A stretch of DNA of 64,000 nt from Medakamo hakoo (Eukaryota > Chlorophyta > Trebouxiophyceae > Coccomyxaceae), in NCBI GenBank assembly GCA_026636295.1, contig CP089453.1, forward strand, positions 620,001 through 684,000, given 5' to 3'. The number at the start of each line of letters is the position of its first letter. Position 1 is the first letter of the stretch. Made by a program: the position numbers and the translations under genes. The notes below the pieces were generated by a model. The model was not told the DNA's origin, made no database searches, and saw nothing but the letters and a program-made list of their open reading frames with translations. Below are positions 9,632 through 20,300 of this stretch, in pieces.

Positions 9632-10078
9632 TCAACAGAACCAGCAGAAGAAGTCGCAGCACTCGTCAATGACACAGCAACAGCACAGGCAAGCCAGGAG
9701 GCCCGTGAGGCAGGAGGCGAGCGCGCCGCGCTCCTGCGCGATCGCGACGGGCGGGGGCCGCGGGTTTTGGGCCGGCGCGTAGAAGGGCGACGGCCGCGGC
9801 GGGGCCTGGCCGGGCTGGGGGCCGTAAAACCAGGGCGCGGGCGGCGCGGAGGCTTGAGGATAGCCGGCGGGTGGGTAGTAGGAACCGGTGGGCGGGCCAC
9901 CGGCGGGGGCCAGGAGACACACGGCGTCGAGTGCAGCCCGCAAACGGCGGGCGACCCGCCGCGGTGGGTGGTGACTCTGTACGGCGGCCTGGTGGAGCCG
10001 GGCGAGGTGGCGGGGGTGGGGCCGGAGGGGGTTTGGTGGTGTGCGTGTGCACGCGCGCTCAGGGAAAAAGTCACACAT
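9632..10078 (-). CDS. Pro/Tyr-rich protein with cysteine-rich C-terminal tail (CYSTM-like), copy 1
   Basis: The secure part is the C-terminal 90 residues: GSYYPPAGYPQ, then Pro/Ala-rich spacer, then a tail beginning LASCLTGLLACLCCCC with 10 cysteines and aromatic residues to the stop. This is the layout of plant CYSTM proteins, small tail-anchored, possibly palmitoylated membrane proteins linked to stress tolerance. The N-terminus is uncertain: the only in-frame ATG is 10078 (148 residues), but a spliced short first exon, as in the paralogue at 14062, is possible. The gene lies 46 bases downstream of the GWD stop on the same strand. Confidence 0.6.
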   Translation of the reverse strand: MCDFFPERACTRTPPNPLRPHPRHLARLHQAAVQSHHPPRRVARRLRAALDAVCLLAPAGGPPTGSYYPPAGYPQASAPPAPWFYGPQPGQAPPRPSPFYAPAQNPRPPPVAIAQERGALASCLTGLLACLCCCCVIDECCDFFCWFC

Positions 10079-10124
10079 CACACGCCAGGAGGCCTCTGCG
10101 TCAAAAAAAAAATGCTCCCATCCC

Positions 10125-13100
10125 TCACACCACCTGCGCCCGCGCTTGCACCACCCCGACCGCCCCGCCCGCCGTCACCACGCCCTCAATGTCCTGGTGA
10201 GCGCCGCCGCAGGCCTGCTCAATGGCCACGCCCACGTCCCGCAGGCGTTCCAGGAGCGCGGCCCGCTGGCCGCCGCTCCCCAGCCCTCCCGGCTCGCCCC
10301 CACCCCACCACAACACCTCGTCCGCCGCGAGGTCGGTCGGCGTCCAGGCGAGCGACGGGACGGGGATGGAGTCGTACAAGCCGGCGCCCGCAAAGTCGGC
10401 GAGGTCTTCGCCGTTGGAGTCGGACCGGGCGATGAGGGCGGCACGCGAGGAGGACGGCGGCACGTACCAGGCGTCCCTTTTGGCCGGCCACGCCAAAAAC
10501 TCGGCCGGGCCGCCCGCGCTTTTCCCGGCGCGGAAGGCGGCCGCCCGGCCCGGCGCCGCGCCCACCAACGCCTCGCCCATGCCCAGCACGACTTCCCCGT
10601 AGACCGCGTCGGCGTCCCCACTCAACGGATCCGCCGTGTGCAGGACAAACGCGTGGGCGGCGGGGATGACGGACTGGAGCAGGACGGCCATCGACAGCGC
10701 GGCGTCCGGCACGCCCGTCGCGCGGCGGGACAGCCACGCCCGGTCGCCCCATTTGGACGCCCACACGCCCGTGATGGCAGCCCAGACGGACGGCCAGGTG
10801 GTGGAGGTCGGGTTTTCCCACTCTCCTGGAGCGGACAGGCCCGCGGCAGCCGCGGCTGTGCCCAGTTCCGACAGCAGTGCGGGCGGCGGCACCAGCCCGC
10901 CCGCCCAGGCGGCGCGCAGCGCGGCGAGCTGAGGCGGCACGCCGGCCTTGCCCGCCTTGACCCAAGCCGCGAGCTCGGCTTCTAGGGACGCAATGGTGGC
11001 GGCGGTGGCCGCATTGGACGGGTGGGCCAGTGTTTTTTCGGCCGTGCCAAAGGGCAGCGCGACGGAGGAGGGGAGAAGAACGTCGGGCGCGGCGGTCGCC
11101 AGCGTCGCGCGCAGCCCCGCCAGGTTGAGGGCTTTGCCGCCCACCAGGCCGGGGGCGAACGCGGACTCAGTCAGGACCCAGGACGACGTGGGCGTCGGGG
11201 CTTCCAGCTTCAGGGCGGGGGTGGTGGTGGCAGCGGAAGAAGGCGTGGCGGCGGAGGTTGCAGGAGCGGCCGCGGCCGCGGCCTCGACCACGACCTCGCC
11301 CGCCGGCGTCACGGACACGGCCGCCGCCCGCCCGTCAAACGCGCTCAACCCGGCGAACACGCCTTCATCCACGCACGACGCCAGTAAGACGCCCTGGGCC
11401 CGGGCGCGGATGGCGACGTGAGACAGGACGTCCGTCTCGCCGGCCGTCAAGACGGCGGCCACGCCGGCCGGGATGTCTTCCGACCCGTCCAGGGCGCTGG
11501 CCAGCAGGATCGACCCGTCCTCGACCGCCAGGCCCGCCACGTCCGACAGGGCGCTCAAAGCCTGGACGGGGCCGCTCACACCACCCGGCGCGCCAGGCGC
11601 GGAGATGGACCAGGGCCCGACGCCCGCTTCGGCCCGCAGACGCGGTTCGAGCGCCCGCAGCACGGTCGCCAACACAGCCACGGGCGCGCCGCGCGCGACT
11701 TCCTCGCCAAAGCCGCCCAGCGCCGCGGACTTCAGCCCCGACGACGGCGCCTTGTCGTCATCGCCGCCAGGCACGAGGGATTTATAAAAAGCGTCGGCAG
11801 CGGGCTGGACCAAGCCCGCTAAACGGTCGGCCGAGGCGGCCAGCGCGAGCGTCGCGCGCTGGCAGGCCGCGAGCGCGGCGCACGCCCACTCCCGCCCTCC
11901 GGTCGCGTCCACGCCGCCCAGGCGGTCCCACAGGGACCGGACGCGGGAAATGTCGACCGAATCGCGCCCGATGTCGGCGGAGCGCAGCACCAGGCGGACC
12001 AGGGACACCAGGTCGGGCGTCTGCAGGCCGCCGAGGTCGGTGCGCTCGACCGCCAGCCGGAAGAAATCTTCGAGCGCGGCGTCCAGCAGCGCGACGTCCC
12101 GGTTGGGCTGGCCGCCATGCGGCGGCCGGGTCAGGTGCTGCATGGACTCCCGGATGTCGACGGCCTTGCCGGGCGCCCACCAGGCGGACCGGTTGGCGAT
12201 CAAATCCCCGACCTGCCACGCCAGGTCGTCCCCCAGCGCGCCGCGCGCCATGGCCGCGGCCGTCTCCAGGTCCGCGCCGCCGTGCGTGGCTTTGAGCGTC
12301 CAGAGGTAGCCCTGGAAGGCGTCGATGAGGTAGGGGAGGTGCATGGGCACGGCTGTGATGGGGCGCGCCATGCCGGCCAGGTCGTCGCGGGAGATGCGCG
12401 CCCGGTGCCACAGGGACCCGTAGAACGCCCCCGCCATGTCGCCGCCGTCCGACCGCAGCGCGTCCAGGTACGCCTCACAGATCGTGACGTCTTCGGGCGT
12501 GGTGGACGTGTGCAGCTTTTGGTGCCACTGTTCGAGGAAAGGTTCGTCCAGGCCCGGGCGGTGGCCTTCGCGAATGCCGTGGTCGCGCATGATGTGGAGG
12601 ATGCCTTGCGGGTGGGACGACGTTGTGTATTTTTTTTGGGGGGGGGGTGAGGGTTGTGATGGATGCATGGATTGGATAGAAAAAAAATGAGGGAGGAGCG
12701 TTTGGCGGCGCCGTACCAACGGCCTCCTCTCTCTCTCTCTCCCTTTCCTCCCTCCACCCCTTGACTCACCCATGCGGATGTCGTCGCCGCCGCCGCCACC
12801 GCGGGGCAGCGTCGCCAGGGCGCGGCGGGCGAGCGCCCGCACCTCACCCGCGGCCGGGTCGGCCTCGGCCGGCGGGCCCGCAGCCGCCAGGGCTGCCACG
12901 CGCTCCACCAGCCGTTTCTGGACGTGGGCCGCGTCCTTGGTCTGGTAGCAGTGGCCGCCGTACCAGGGCAGGGCGCGCGTGGACGAGAGGCGCAGCCAGG
13001 TCAGGAGGGCCGCGACGCCCTCCGGCCCCGCGGCCGCGGCCTCATCCAACAGGTCGCCCGCCGCGCAGAAGCGCGTGAACAGCGACGACGCGCCCGGGTC

Positions 13101-13940
13101 GGCTTCCGTGGCGACCATGCGGGCGAGCAGGTCGGACGGCGAAGGCGAGCGCAGCGGCACCCGGCCGTCCCGGCCGCCGGACGGGGAGGTCCACCCCCCG
13201 TCCGGCTCGCGCAGCACAAACACGACCGCGGGCGGCGCGGCCTGGCCGTCCTGGAAGGTGATGACCAGGCTGCCATCCTCGGAAAACGGGGTTTGGACGG
13301 CTTTCTCATCGACGGCGACCGTCCCCGCCGGCCAGACGGACTTGTCCGGCGCGCTCCACCCTTCCAACCCCCAGTGCAGAGACCGCCCGGGGAGGGCCGG
13401 GTCGCAGGTCAGGGTGAGAGTGAGCGCGCCGGTCGCCTCGTCGACCGTCACGCGCGCGGCCAAGCCGGCGTCGGGGAAGGTGGAGGCGTGGAGTTCGATG
13501 GGTTGGGACGTGACGGCCGTGGTGGACGGCGCGGCTCGCGGGCGGGCGCTGGAGGTGGGGTGGGGGGTGCACCCCATGGATGGGTGGTGGAGGAGAGGGG
13601 GCGCGCGTCAGGGTCGGGCGGTGCTAATGCGAAAAGTTTCTCGGCAGGGTGTGGAGGTGGGGCAGCCCATTTTCCGGTCGTTCTGTCAAGCTGCAGAGCA
13701 CAGATTCTCTCGACTTGCGCCGCCGAGCGCGGCGTGGGCTGTGCGACGGCAGGAAGCCTGTCGGCGGCGCGAGAGAGGCCCTCACCTTGGCTCTGCAACT
13801 CGCCAACGGCCTAGACTCGCCGCGCCCGGTTGCCGGCGTGGCAGGGCCGGGCGGGCGGCGCCAGCGCCCGGCACCGTCGTCCGGTGGGCGCGAGACATGC
13901 TCTTGCCCGCCGCCGGGCGGGTGACGGCGCGGGCGTGCAT
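10125..13940 (-). CDS. GWD1: Alpha-glucan water dikinase (starch phosphorylator, GWD1-like)
   Basis: Predicted 1137-residue plastid enzyme that uses ATP to phosphorylate starch glucan chains at C6, releasing phosphate and AMP. Three exons: 13940-13786, 13548-12770 and 12604-10125 (3414 bases). Exon 1 encodes a basic, Arg/Ala-rich transit-type peptide, starting MHARAVTRPAAGKSM, and joins exon 2 as codon AG|C in exact phase. Next come one CBM45-like starch-binding unit (LHWGLEGWSAPDKSVWP to VVFVLREPDGGW), the central block GILHIMRDHGIREGHRPG, the phosphohistidine domain with catalytic His707 in DVLSHVAIRARA, and the nucleotide-binding domain SDSNGEDL..AGAGLYDS near 1040. Land-plant GWD1 is about 1400 residues with two CBM45 units; here only one is seen. 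The 165-base second intron is stop-free in frame. Confidence 0.93.
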
Positions 13941-14061
13941 AGGGTGCTTTTTTTGTGGGCGGAGAGGCGCGGGGAAAAAGAGAGGAGCGCGCTCCCCCTG
14001 TGTGAGGCCGAGCCTCTCACTCTTGCTTCCTGCGAACAAAAATAAAAAAACAGCGCACGCA
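13941..14061. promoter_or_regulatory. 121-base head-to-head interval between GWD and Cys-tailed gene copy 2
   Basis: The GWD start (13940, minus) and the second Cys-tailed gene start (14062, plus) are 121 bases apart. The sequence has T8 near 13948 and A7 just before the plus-strand ATG. Promoter role is inferred from position. Confidence 0.4.
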
Positions 14062-14739
14062 ATGTCCTACCCGCCGCCGCCTGGTGCGTCGTCGGGTCGG
14101 GATTTCCTTCGGCGTGGGCATGCCCTCAACAGCGTGCCCAGCCCTGGATGGGCAGCGTGCTCTGCCGACGCCCGCGTGCTCGTGGGCGGCGGGTGTGTGG
14201 TGTGCCGGGCACCGGCGAAGGGCACCCGCAGCTGCCTCCCCGGTCTCCAAACCTCCCCTCCCTCTCCTCCAGGGATGGAGGGGACGGAGGGGGCGCGGAC
14301 ACAACGAGGCGCGCTCACACACACGCACGCACACGCACACCCACACACACACAACCACACACACACGACAGGCTACCCGGGCGGCGGCTACGACCCGTCC
14401 AAAGGCTTTGGCGGCGCGCCGCAACAACAGCCGCCGCCGCCGCAACAGCCGTACGCGTTCGGCGGCCCGCCGCCGGCCCAGGTCCCGCCGTCGGGCTACG
14501 GCGGCGCGTACCAGCCGGCCACTGGCTACCCGGCCCAGGGCTACGCGGCGGGGGCGCCGCCGCCGGCCGGGCCGTACTACCCGCCCCAACCGCCGCCCGC
14601 CGCCCTGTACCAGCAGCAAGGCCCGCCGCCGCAGCAGCAGTCGTCCGGGATGGGCGGCTGTTTGCAGGCGTGCCTGGCGTGCACCTGCCTGTGCGTCTTG
14701 TGTGAGATGTGTACGGGCGGCGGGCCGGGGCTGTTTTAG
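14062..14739 (+). CDS. Pro/Gly/Tyr-rich protein with cysteine-rich tail (CYSTM-like), copy 2
   Basis: Predicted 129-residue protein. Exon 1 is only 22 bases (14062-14083, MSYPPPP plus one base) and exon 2 is 14372-14739; the split codon G|GC gives MSYPPPPGYPGGGYDPSKGF. The middle has repeated GYP, YYPP and poly-Gln/Pro blocks typical of CYSTM and annexin-tail-like proteins. The C-terminus beginning GGCLQACLACTCLCVLCEMC has 8 cysteines in a hydrophobic setting, suggesting a palmitoylated membrane anchor. The first line of the protein (MSYPPPPGYP) closely follows plant CYSTM proteins. It is divergent from GWD and similar in design to copy 1 on the other side of GWD. The 288-base intron ends in a CA-rich tract (14316-14368). 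Confidence 0.75.
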   Translation: MSYPPPPGASSGRDFLRRGHALNSVPSPGWAACSADARVLVGGGCVVCRAPAKGTRSCLPGLQTSPPSPPGMEGTEGARTQRGALTHTHAHAHPHTHNHTHTTGYPGGGYDPSKGFGGAPQQQPPPPQQPYAFGGPPPAQVPPSGYGGAYQPATGYPAQGYAAGAPPPAGPYYPPQPPPAALYQQQGPPPQQQSSGMGGCLQACLACTCLCVLCEMCTGGGPGLF

Positions 14740-14893
14740 AGAGGGAGGGGGTGGGCGTGCGGGCGAGGGTGGGCGTGTGATGATGCAGGGCGGGCAACGC
14801 CCCCTTTTCTGAAAACCGAAGAAAAAAGCCTCTTTCCCTGACTCGCGCTCGTGTCTCCCCCACACCTCTGCACTCGCACTCCCCCCCCCCTCC

Positions 14894-16909
14894 TCACCCG
14901 CTCGCACCACCCAACACCGGCTCCGGCGGCAGCGCCGTCGGCGCACCCTTTTCTGCGTGGACGTAGTCGTTGAACCCGAACTTGCGCAGCCACTTGGAGG
15001 TCAGGGAGAAGGTTGCAGACGCCAGGACCGCCAGTCCAGCGCACGCTTGCACGGCGCGTGGCGGCAGCGCGCCGCGCCCGGCCGCAAACGCTGCGGCGAG
15101 CAGGACGCCACAGCCCACCGCCACGGCGGCGGCACGAATCGCGGTCAGCCGTTTCTGGGCCTGCTGGCAGACCGCACAGAGTTTCACGTGCTGGCGCGCG
15201 CGGTCCAGCGCGGCCTCGCGCGGCAGCGGCACGGCCGCCACCGCGGCCGCGGACTCGGCGGTGGGCAAGCGACCCGCCGCCCAGGTGCCGGGGGCCCAGG
15301 CAGGGCCGCCACCGCCCGGGCCGGCGAGCCAGTTGCGAAACGCGGCGACCGCCCGGTCGCACGTGGCGGGCAGGTAATAGCGGCGCTTCCAGTCGCCCGC
15401 GCCGCCGCCGTCGGCGGTGGTCGCGGCCGCCAACCGCGCCATCTGGGCGTTGAGGAAGAGGCCGTCGCCGTCGAAAATGTCGCCCTGGGCGTGGTGGCCG
15501 AGGAAAGCGGGCCGGGCCGCGAAGGCCAAGCGCAAAGCGCGGCGGAGGAGGGCGGTCGGCGTAAAAGGCGCGGGCGGTGCGTCCGTGGCGTTGGGGGTGG
15601 GGTAGGCCGCGTCCAGGAGGAAGACGCGCGACCGGCCGGGCGTGGTTGGGACGCACTGGTGGTGGTGGTGGTGGTGGGGGGGGGGGGGGGGGGGGGGGGG
15701 GGGGAGGGGTGTTTGGGAGGGGAGAGGGGTCGTGAGGGAGGGGGGTGGTGAGGGGCGGGCGTGGTGCGCGCTGCGCCCAGCCACTTTTTCCCGCGTCAGC
15801 ACTCACGTAAAGGTTGGTCGAAAAAGTCATCGACCCGGATGGGTAGCGGTAGCGGACGAGAGAGGGCGCCCACCAGGATAGACGCGAGAGGGTGCGCGTG
15901 TCCGTGGGTGGGGCCAGGACGGACGCCATGCGGAAGTCGATGGTGGGCGTGGGCGTCCCAGGCGCTGCAGGCGGAGGAGGGGGGAGGGACTGGTCGGCGG
16001 CTTTCTCGTCGTCGACGGGCACCATGGGCACCGGCTTTGCTTTGGCGCGGTTCAAGATGCCGGCTAGCCCGTGGTGGGAGACGGGTAAGTGCGCTGGATC
16101 CAGGACGTTCTCGTGCAGGAAATCGACCGAGTAGGGCAAGTCGCGCACAAACCTGTTGTGTTGGGTGGGTGTTGGGCGTGGGGTGAGGGGGGGACGGCGG
16201 ACGGACATGAGACGGGGACAGGCGGTTCGCGATCGAAACAAACAACTCACCACCCGCGGCTTTCCGCCGCGCCCAGGACTTCCAGCGGTAGGACGGGCGG
16301 AGGCGCTGCGGCCGCGCGCGCCGCGGCGCCGGGCTCCGCATCGGGCCACACAAACACCAGGCTGCCCGCGACGGTGACGGGGTAGGACCGCACGGCAGAC
16401 CGGGGCGAGGCCAGGATCGTTTTCAGGCCGGCCGCGGACTCGGCTTGCGGGCAGCGGGTGCACGCGCCGTCGCCCTGGAACGCCCACCCGTGATACGCGC
16501 AGTGCAGGTGCCCGTCCGCCTCGACCCGGCCCTCGGACAACGGCGCCAAGCGGTGCGGGCAGGCGTCGTCCACGCACGCCCACCGCTCCGTCGCGCGCTC
16601 CTTCCAAACGACGAGGTCGCGGCCCAGGAGCTGGACGGCGTGCGGGCCCGGGCCGGGCGCGTTCTTGGCGCACAGGACGGGGTACCATTGTTGGGCCCAG
16701 TTGAACGAGGGAGGCGGCGGGGCGCCGGCCGCGGCGGGCGCCGCCGTCGTGGCGGGCGAGAGAGAGAGGGCGGTCGTGCGTGGTCGGAGGTCGGCGGCGC
16801 GGCCGACACAGAAGCCCATCGGTTGACGCGCCGAGCGCGAGGCGGGGCCTCGAACGGGGATGCCGCCTTTAGCGTTGGGAGTGCGACTGCACGGAGCTTT
16901 GAGCGCCAT
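14894..16909 (-). CDS. Plastid Rieske non-heme iron oxygenase (PAO/TIC55/PTC52 family)
   Basis: Predicted 588-residue plastid membrane oxygenase of the family containing pheophorbide a oxygenase, TIC55 and PTC52, which act on chlorophyll-derived or related tetrapyrroles. Exons: 16909-16251, 16152-15807, 15655-14894. After a transit-like N-terminus come WYPVLCAKN, the Rieske cluster ligands (C117, H119, C137, H140 in CPHR and CAYHGW), the mononuclear iron motif ENVLDPAHLPVSHHG, and near the C-terminus the CxxC pair in KLCAVCQQAQKR that marks this family, followed by two likely membrane helices. Which of the three activities it has cannot be decided here. The codon at the first splice, TG|G, restores a Trp before FVRDLPYS. 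Intron 2 carries a 29-base G run. Confidence 0.88.
15659..15704. repeat. GGT repeat plus 29-base G run in Rieske oxygenase intron 2
   Basis: On the gene strand this is an uninterrupted C29 followed by CCA repeats, directly next to the CAG acceptor at 15656. It doubles as the pyrimidine tract and is G-quadruplex prone on the other strand; length may be uncertain in assembly. Confidence 0.85.
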
Positions 16910-17356
16910 GGTTGGATGGAGGCGGGGATCGGGTGCGAGGGCGGCGAGCGCGGCGGGCGTGAACGCTAGCCCCCAGTTTGCTGCGTGTGTGTGCGCGACA
17001 GAGGCAGACGCGTGCGCACGCGGCCACTGCAAAAGGTTGGGGAGCGTTTTTTTTGCGTTTGCCACTCACTCTCTCAATTCTCCGCCACGTCTCTCACCCG
17101 TGGCACGCAAGCGTGGGAAACACACGCACGCGCGAGCGCGCCCTCTTCTACGCGCGCACCCCTCCAGCAGAAAAGTGGCGAGGGAAAGCACGCGCCGCGG
17201 GCCCTGTCTTTCGCACCCGTCGCACCTGTCGCGCGGCGCGAAAACGCGCGAAGAGCAGGTGCCCCCTCTCCCCGAACCGCTCCTAGCGCCTGGCCTCACT
17301 CCCCCGTAGCTGGGAGGGAGAGCCTGCTCCCTCGCTCGTGTGCACAAGACAGGGGC
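16910..17356. other. 447-base head-to-head interval, no gene seen
   Basis: Lies between the Rieske oxygenase start and the GH5 start. GC-rich, with T8 at 17047 and several short CACGC repeats; a frame open across it on plus runs into the GH5 exon but lacks coding signal. Shared promoter by position. Confidence 0.5.
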
Positions 17357-20300
17357 ATGGCGTGTGGTCGCACGCCACACGGCGGGCGGCGCACGCGCGC
17401 CGCATGCGTCGCCGCGTTGTTTGCTGCGTCGGCCGCCTCGGCCGCCGCCCCGCCCCACCACTCCACCTGCACCGTCTCCGTCACGCCCTCGCCCGGCGGA
17501 CCCTGGACCACCACAGCCGGCGCCGCCGTCTCCGCCTGGGAGGTTGACGTGTCGGCTGCGGCTGCGACTCCATCCCCCTGGCGCCTGGGCCTGGCGGTCG
17601 ACGGCGACGAGGTCGCGGGCGTGCTCCACGCCTGGAACCTGGACGGGGTCACGGTTCGCGGCGGCGACGGCGACGCGTCGCTCCTCACGCTCACGGGCGA
17701 CGCGCCCGCGCCCTGGCAGGCCTTGGCCCCGGCCGGCCGCCGCGCCGCCCGTGTCGGCCTGGTCGTCTCGCTGGGCGCGAAGAACGACACGCAAAACACC
17801 CTCCTCCCGACGTCCGCCACCCTCAATGGCGCGGCCTGCACCATCGTCACGGGCCCGCAGAAAGCCGTGGTGGTGAGCGAAGAAAGCGACGGTGGTGGTG
17901 CGCTGGCCTCTGACGCCCAACGCCCGCCCGCCGGCATGACCACGCGCGACGGCCAAATCATCGGCCCGGACGGCAAAACCCTGTTTTTCGTGGGGCTCAA
18001 CTGGTTTGGCTTCGACTGTGGGGCGACGAGTGCGTTGCTGTGTGGGTGTTTTTTTTGTTGTTGGTCTGGGGGGAGGGGCGAGGCGGGTGGGGCGCTCTCG
18101 CCCTGCCACCTCTCATCCATCCCCATCCATCTCGTCCCCCCTTTTCAGTGGTCGACGGCCTGTGGGGCGGCTCCTCCGCCATCGCCCAAGACTTCCCCAC
18201 CGTCGTCTGGCGCTTGAAGCTCCTGGGCTTCAACGCCGTCCGCCTGCCGTTTTCTTTCGATGACCTGTGGTCCAAGCCGCCCAAAGCCATCGCGACCGCG
18301 TGCGCGGGCGCGTCCACCGACGCGGTCGTGCGCGCGACGACGGCGCCCGCCGGGACTCCTGCGTCCGGCGGGTATACGAGCCCACCGTCTCCAACCCTGG
18401 CCCCCGGCCCCGGGTCGGGCGCCCTGGCGTCGCAAGGCCTGGGCGGCGCGTGCAACGCCGCGGTCCCGGGCCCCGGCGGCACCGCTGCCTACGTCAACGG
18501 CCACGCCGCCACCACGCTCGACCGCTTCCTGTGGACGGTCGGCTACCTGACGTCACAGGGCTTTTACGTCATGCTGGACAACCAGTTCAACCTGGACCAG
18601 ACGGTGCTGCGGGACCAGGGCCTGTGGCTGGCGCGGTGGACGGAGCTGGCGCGGCGCCTCGTCCGCGAACAGCCTGCCGCCGCCGCCATGACGATGATCG
18701 ACATCCTCAACGAACCCGACGCCTGGGGCGTGGCCTGGCAAGCGCGGTGCGTTGTTGGTGTTGTTTGGTGGGGTGTGCAGCGCGCCGTGGGGACGTGCGC
18801 GCGAGCCTCGCGCCTGCATGACACGCGCGCACCCATCCATGCACCCATCCATCCATCCACCCATCCATCCATCCATCCATGCATCCACCACACCAACAGC
18901 AACGGCAAGCCCGGCGCGGGCGACCTGTACCTCGCCGCCATGGACGCCCTGTACGCCGTCTACCCGGGCTTCCTCTTCATCATTGAAGGCTGCGGCCAGG
19001 CGGGGCTGGCGAAAAACTGGGGCGACGGCCTCGCCACGGACCCCGGCCTGATTGCGGCGCGCGGCCTGTCCGACCCGCGCCCCTTCTTCACGGCCCTGCT
19101 GGACAAGCCGTACGTCAACCAGGTCGTCGCCGGCCCGCACATCTACGGGCCGTCTGTCGCGCGCACGCAAGACGCCATGACGGGGTGCGTGTGGAGGGAC
19201 GGCCACGCCGTGCCGTCCTCCCCTCTCTCCAGCATGCTCTCCCACACTCACCCCCCCCCCCTTCCCTCTCCAACCTCAAAAAAAAAAAAAATAGCCCCGC
19301 CCTCTACTCCCGCCTCTCCTCCTCGTTCGGCTACCTCAACCGGGACGGCTTCCGCGCCGACGACGGCCGCACGCACCGCTTCCCCGTGATCATCGGCGAG
19401 ACGGGCACCGGTTTCGTGAATTGGGCCGACATGCAGCCTCAAATGGACATGGCGGCCTGGGCGATGGTGGGCAAGCCAGAAACGCTGCCGAACCCGGCCG
19501 CGGACGATGGCAAGCACAACGCGGTCAGCGGCGTGTTCTGGTGGGCGTGGAACGCGAATGGCGAGGGCGCCATGGGCGTCGTCCAGTCCGACTGGACGAC
19601 CGTCGACTGGAACAAGGTGACGTGGATGGAGCACGTCGGCGGCCGGCCCTGGTGGTTTTGGAGCGCGGCGACGGGGCCCGGGGCGGACGCCGTGGAAGGC
19701 GGGCGGCCGGGGGGCGCCGACGGGTCCGACTCCGTCCTCGTGCCGCCCGTGCCGCGCTCGGCTGCGTCCGCCCGCGACCCTGCCGCTGCCCTGGAAGCGT
19801 CCAACGCGACGTCCGCGGCGGCGCCGCCCCTGCAGTCCTTCACGGGTGACCTGTGGGAGTGGGGCCTGGGCGCGGGGCGGGTGTCGCTCGCCGGGTCGAC
19901 GGCCGACCGCCAGGCCGACGAACAAGAACCCGGCACGGCTCCCGCCCCTCTCTCGACGTCCGGCGCCCTCATCCTGGGCTCGGCCGGCTTTCCCGTCGAC
20001 CTGACCGCCGTCTCCTGGCCCGGCTTTGGGCCGGACGCGTTTGCCAGCCGCGACCCCGGCGTGCTGGCCACCGACGTGTCGGCCGCCCTCGCCCGCACGG
20101 CGGCCCTGGGCTTCAACGCTGTCAAGCTGCCCCTGGATTTAGGGGGTGTGCTGGCAGATGGGCCTGCGGTGCCCGAGCTGCCCGCCGGTCCCTGCGCTGG
20201 CACGGGCGCGGACGAGGCGGAACTGGCGGCCGCGACGCGCCCGCCGACCGTCGCGCCGTCCGCCTGGAACGCCTTTCCGCCGTTGCCCGCACCCATCGCC

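Noticed and set aside
9632-10081. Long N-terminal extension (MMCDFF...) of Cys-tailed copy 1 as certain
   Set aside because: Kept only as a low-confidence start; the first codon is GTG and the sequence between lacks family features.
13624-13806. Short frame that looks like a transit peptide upstream of GWD
   Set aside because: It has no true ATG (it starts at TTG) and the phase does not fit; the exon at 13940-13786 with ATG and exact phase is preferred.
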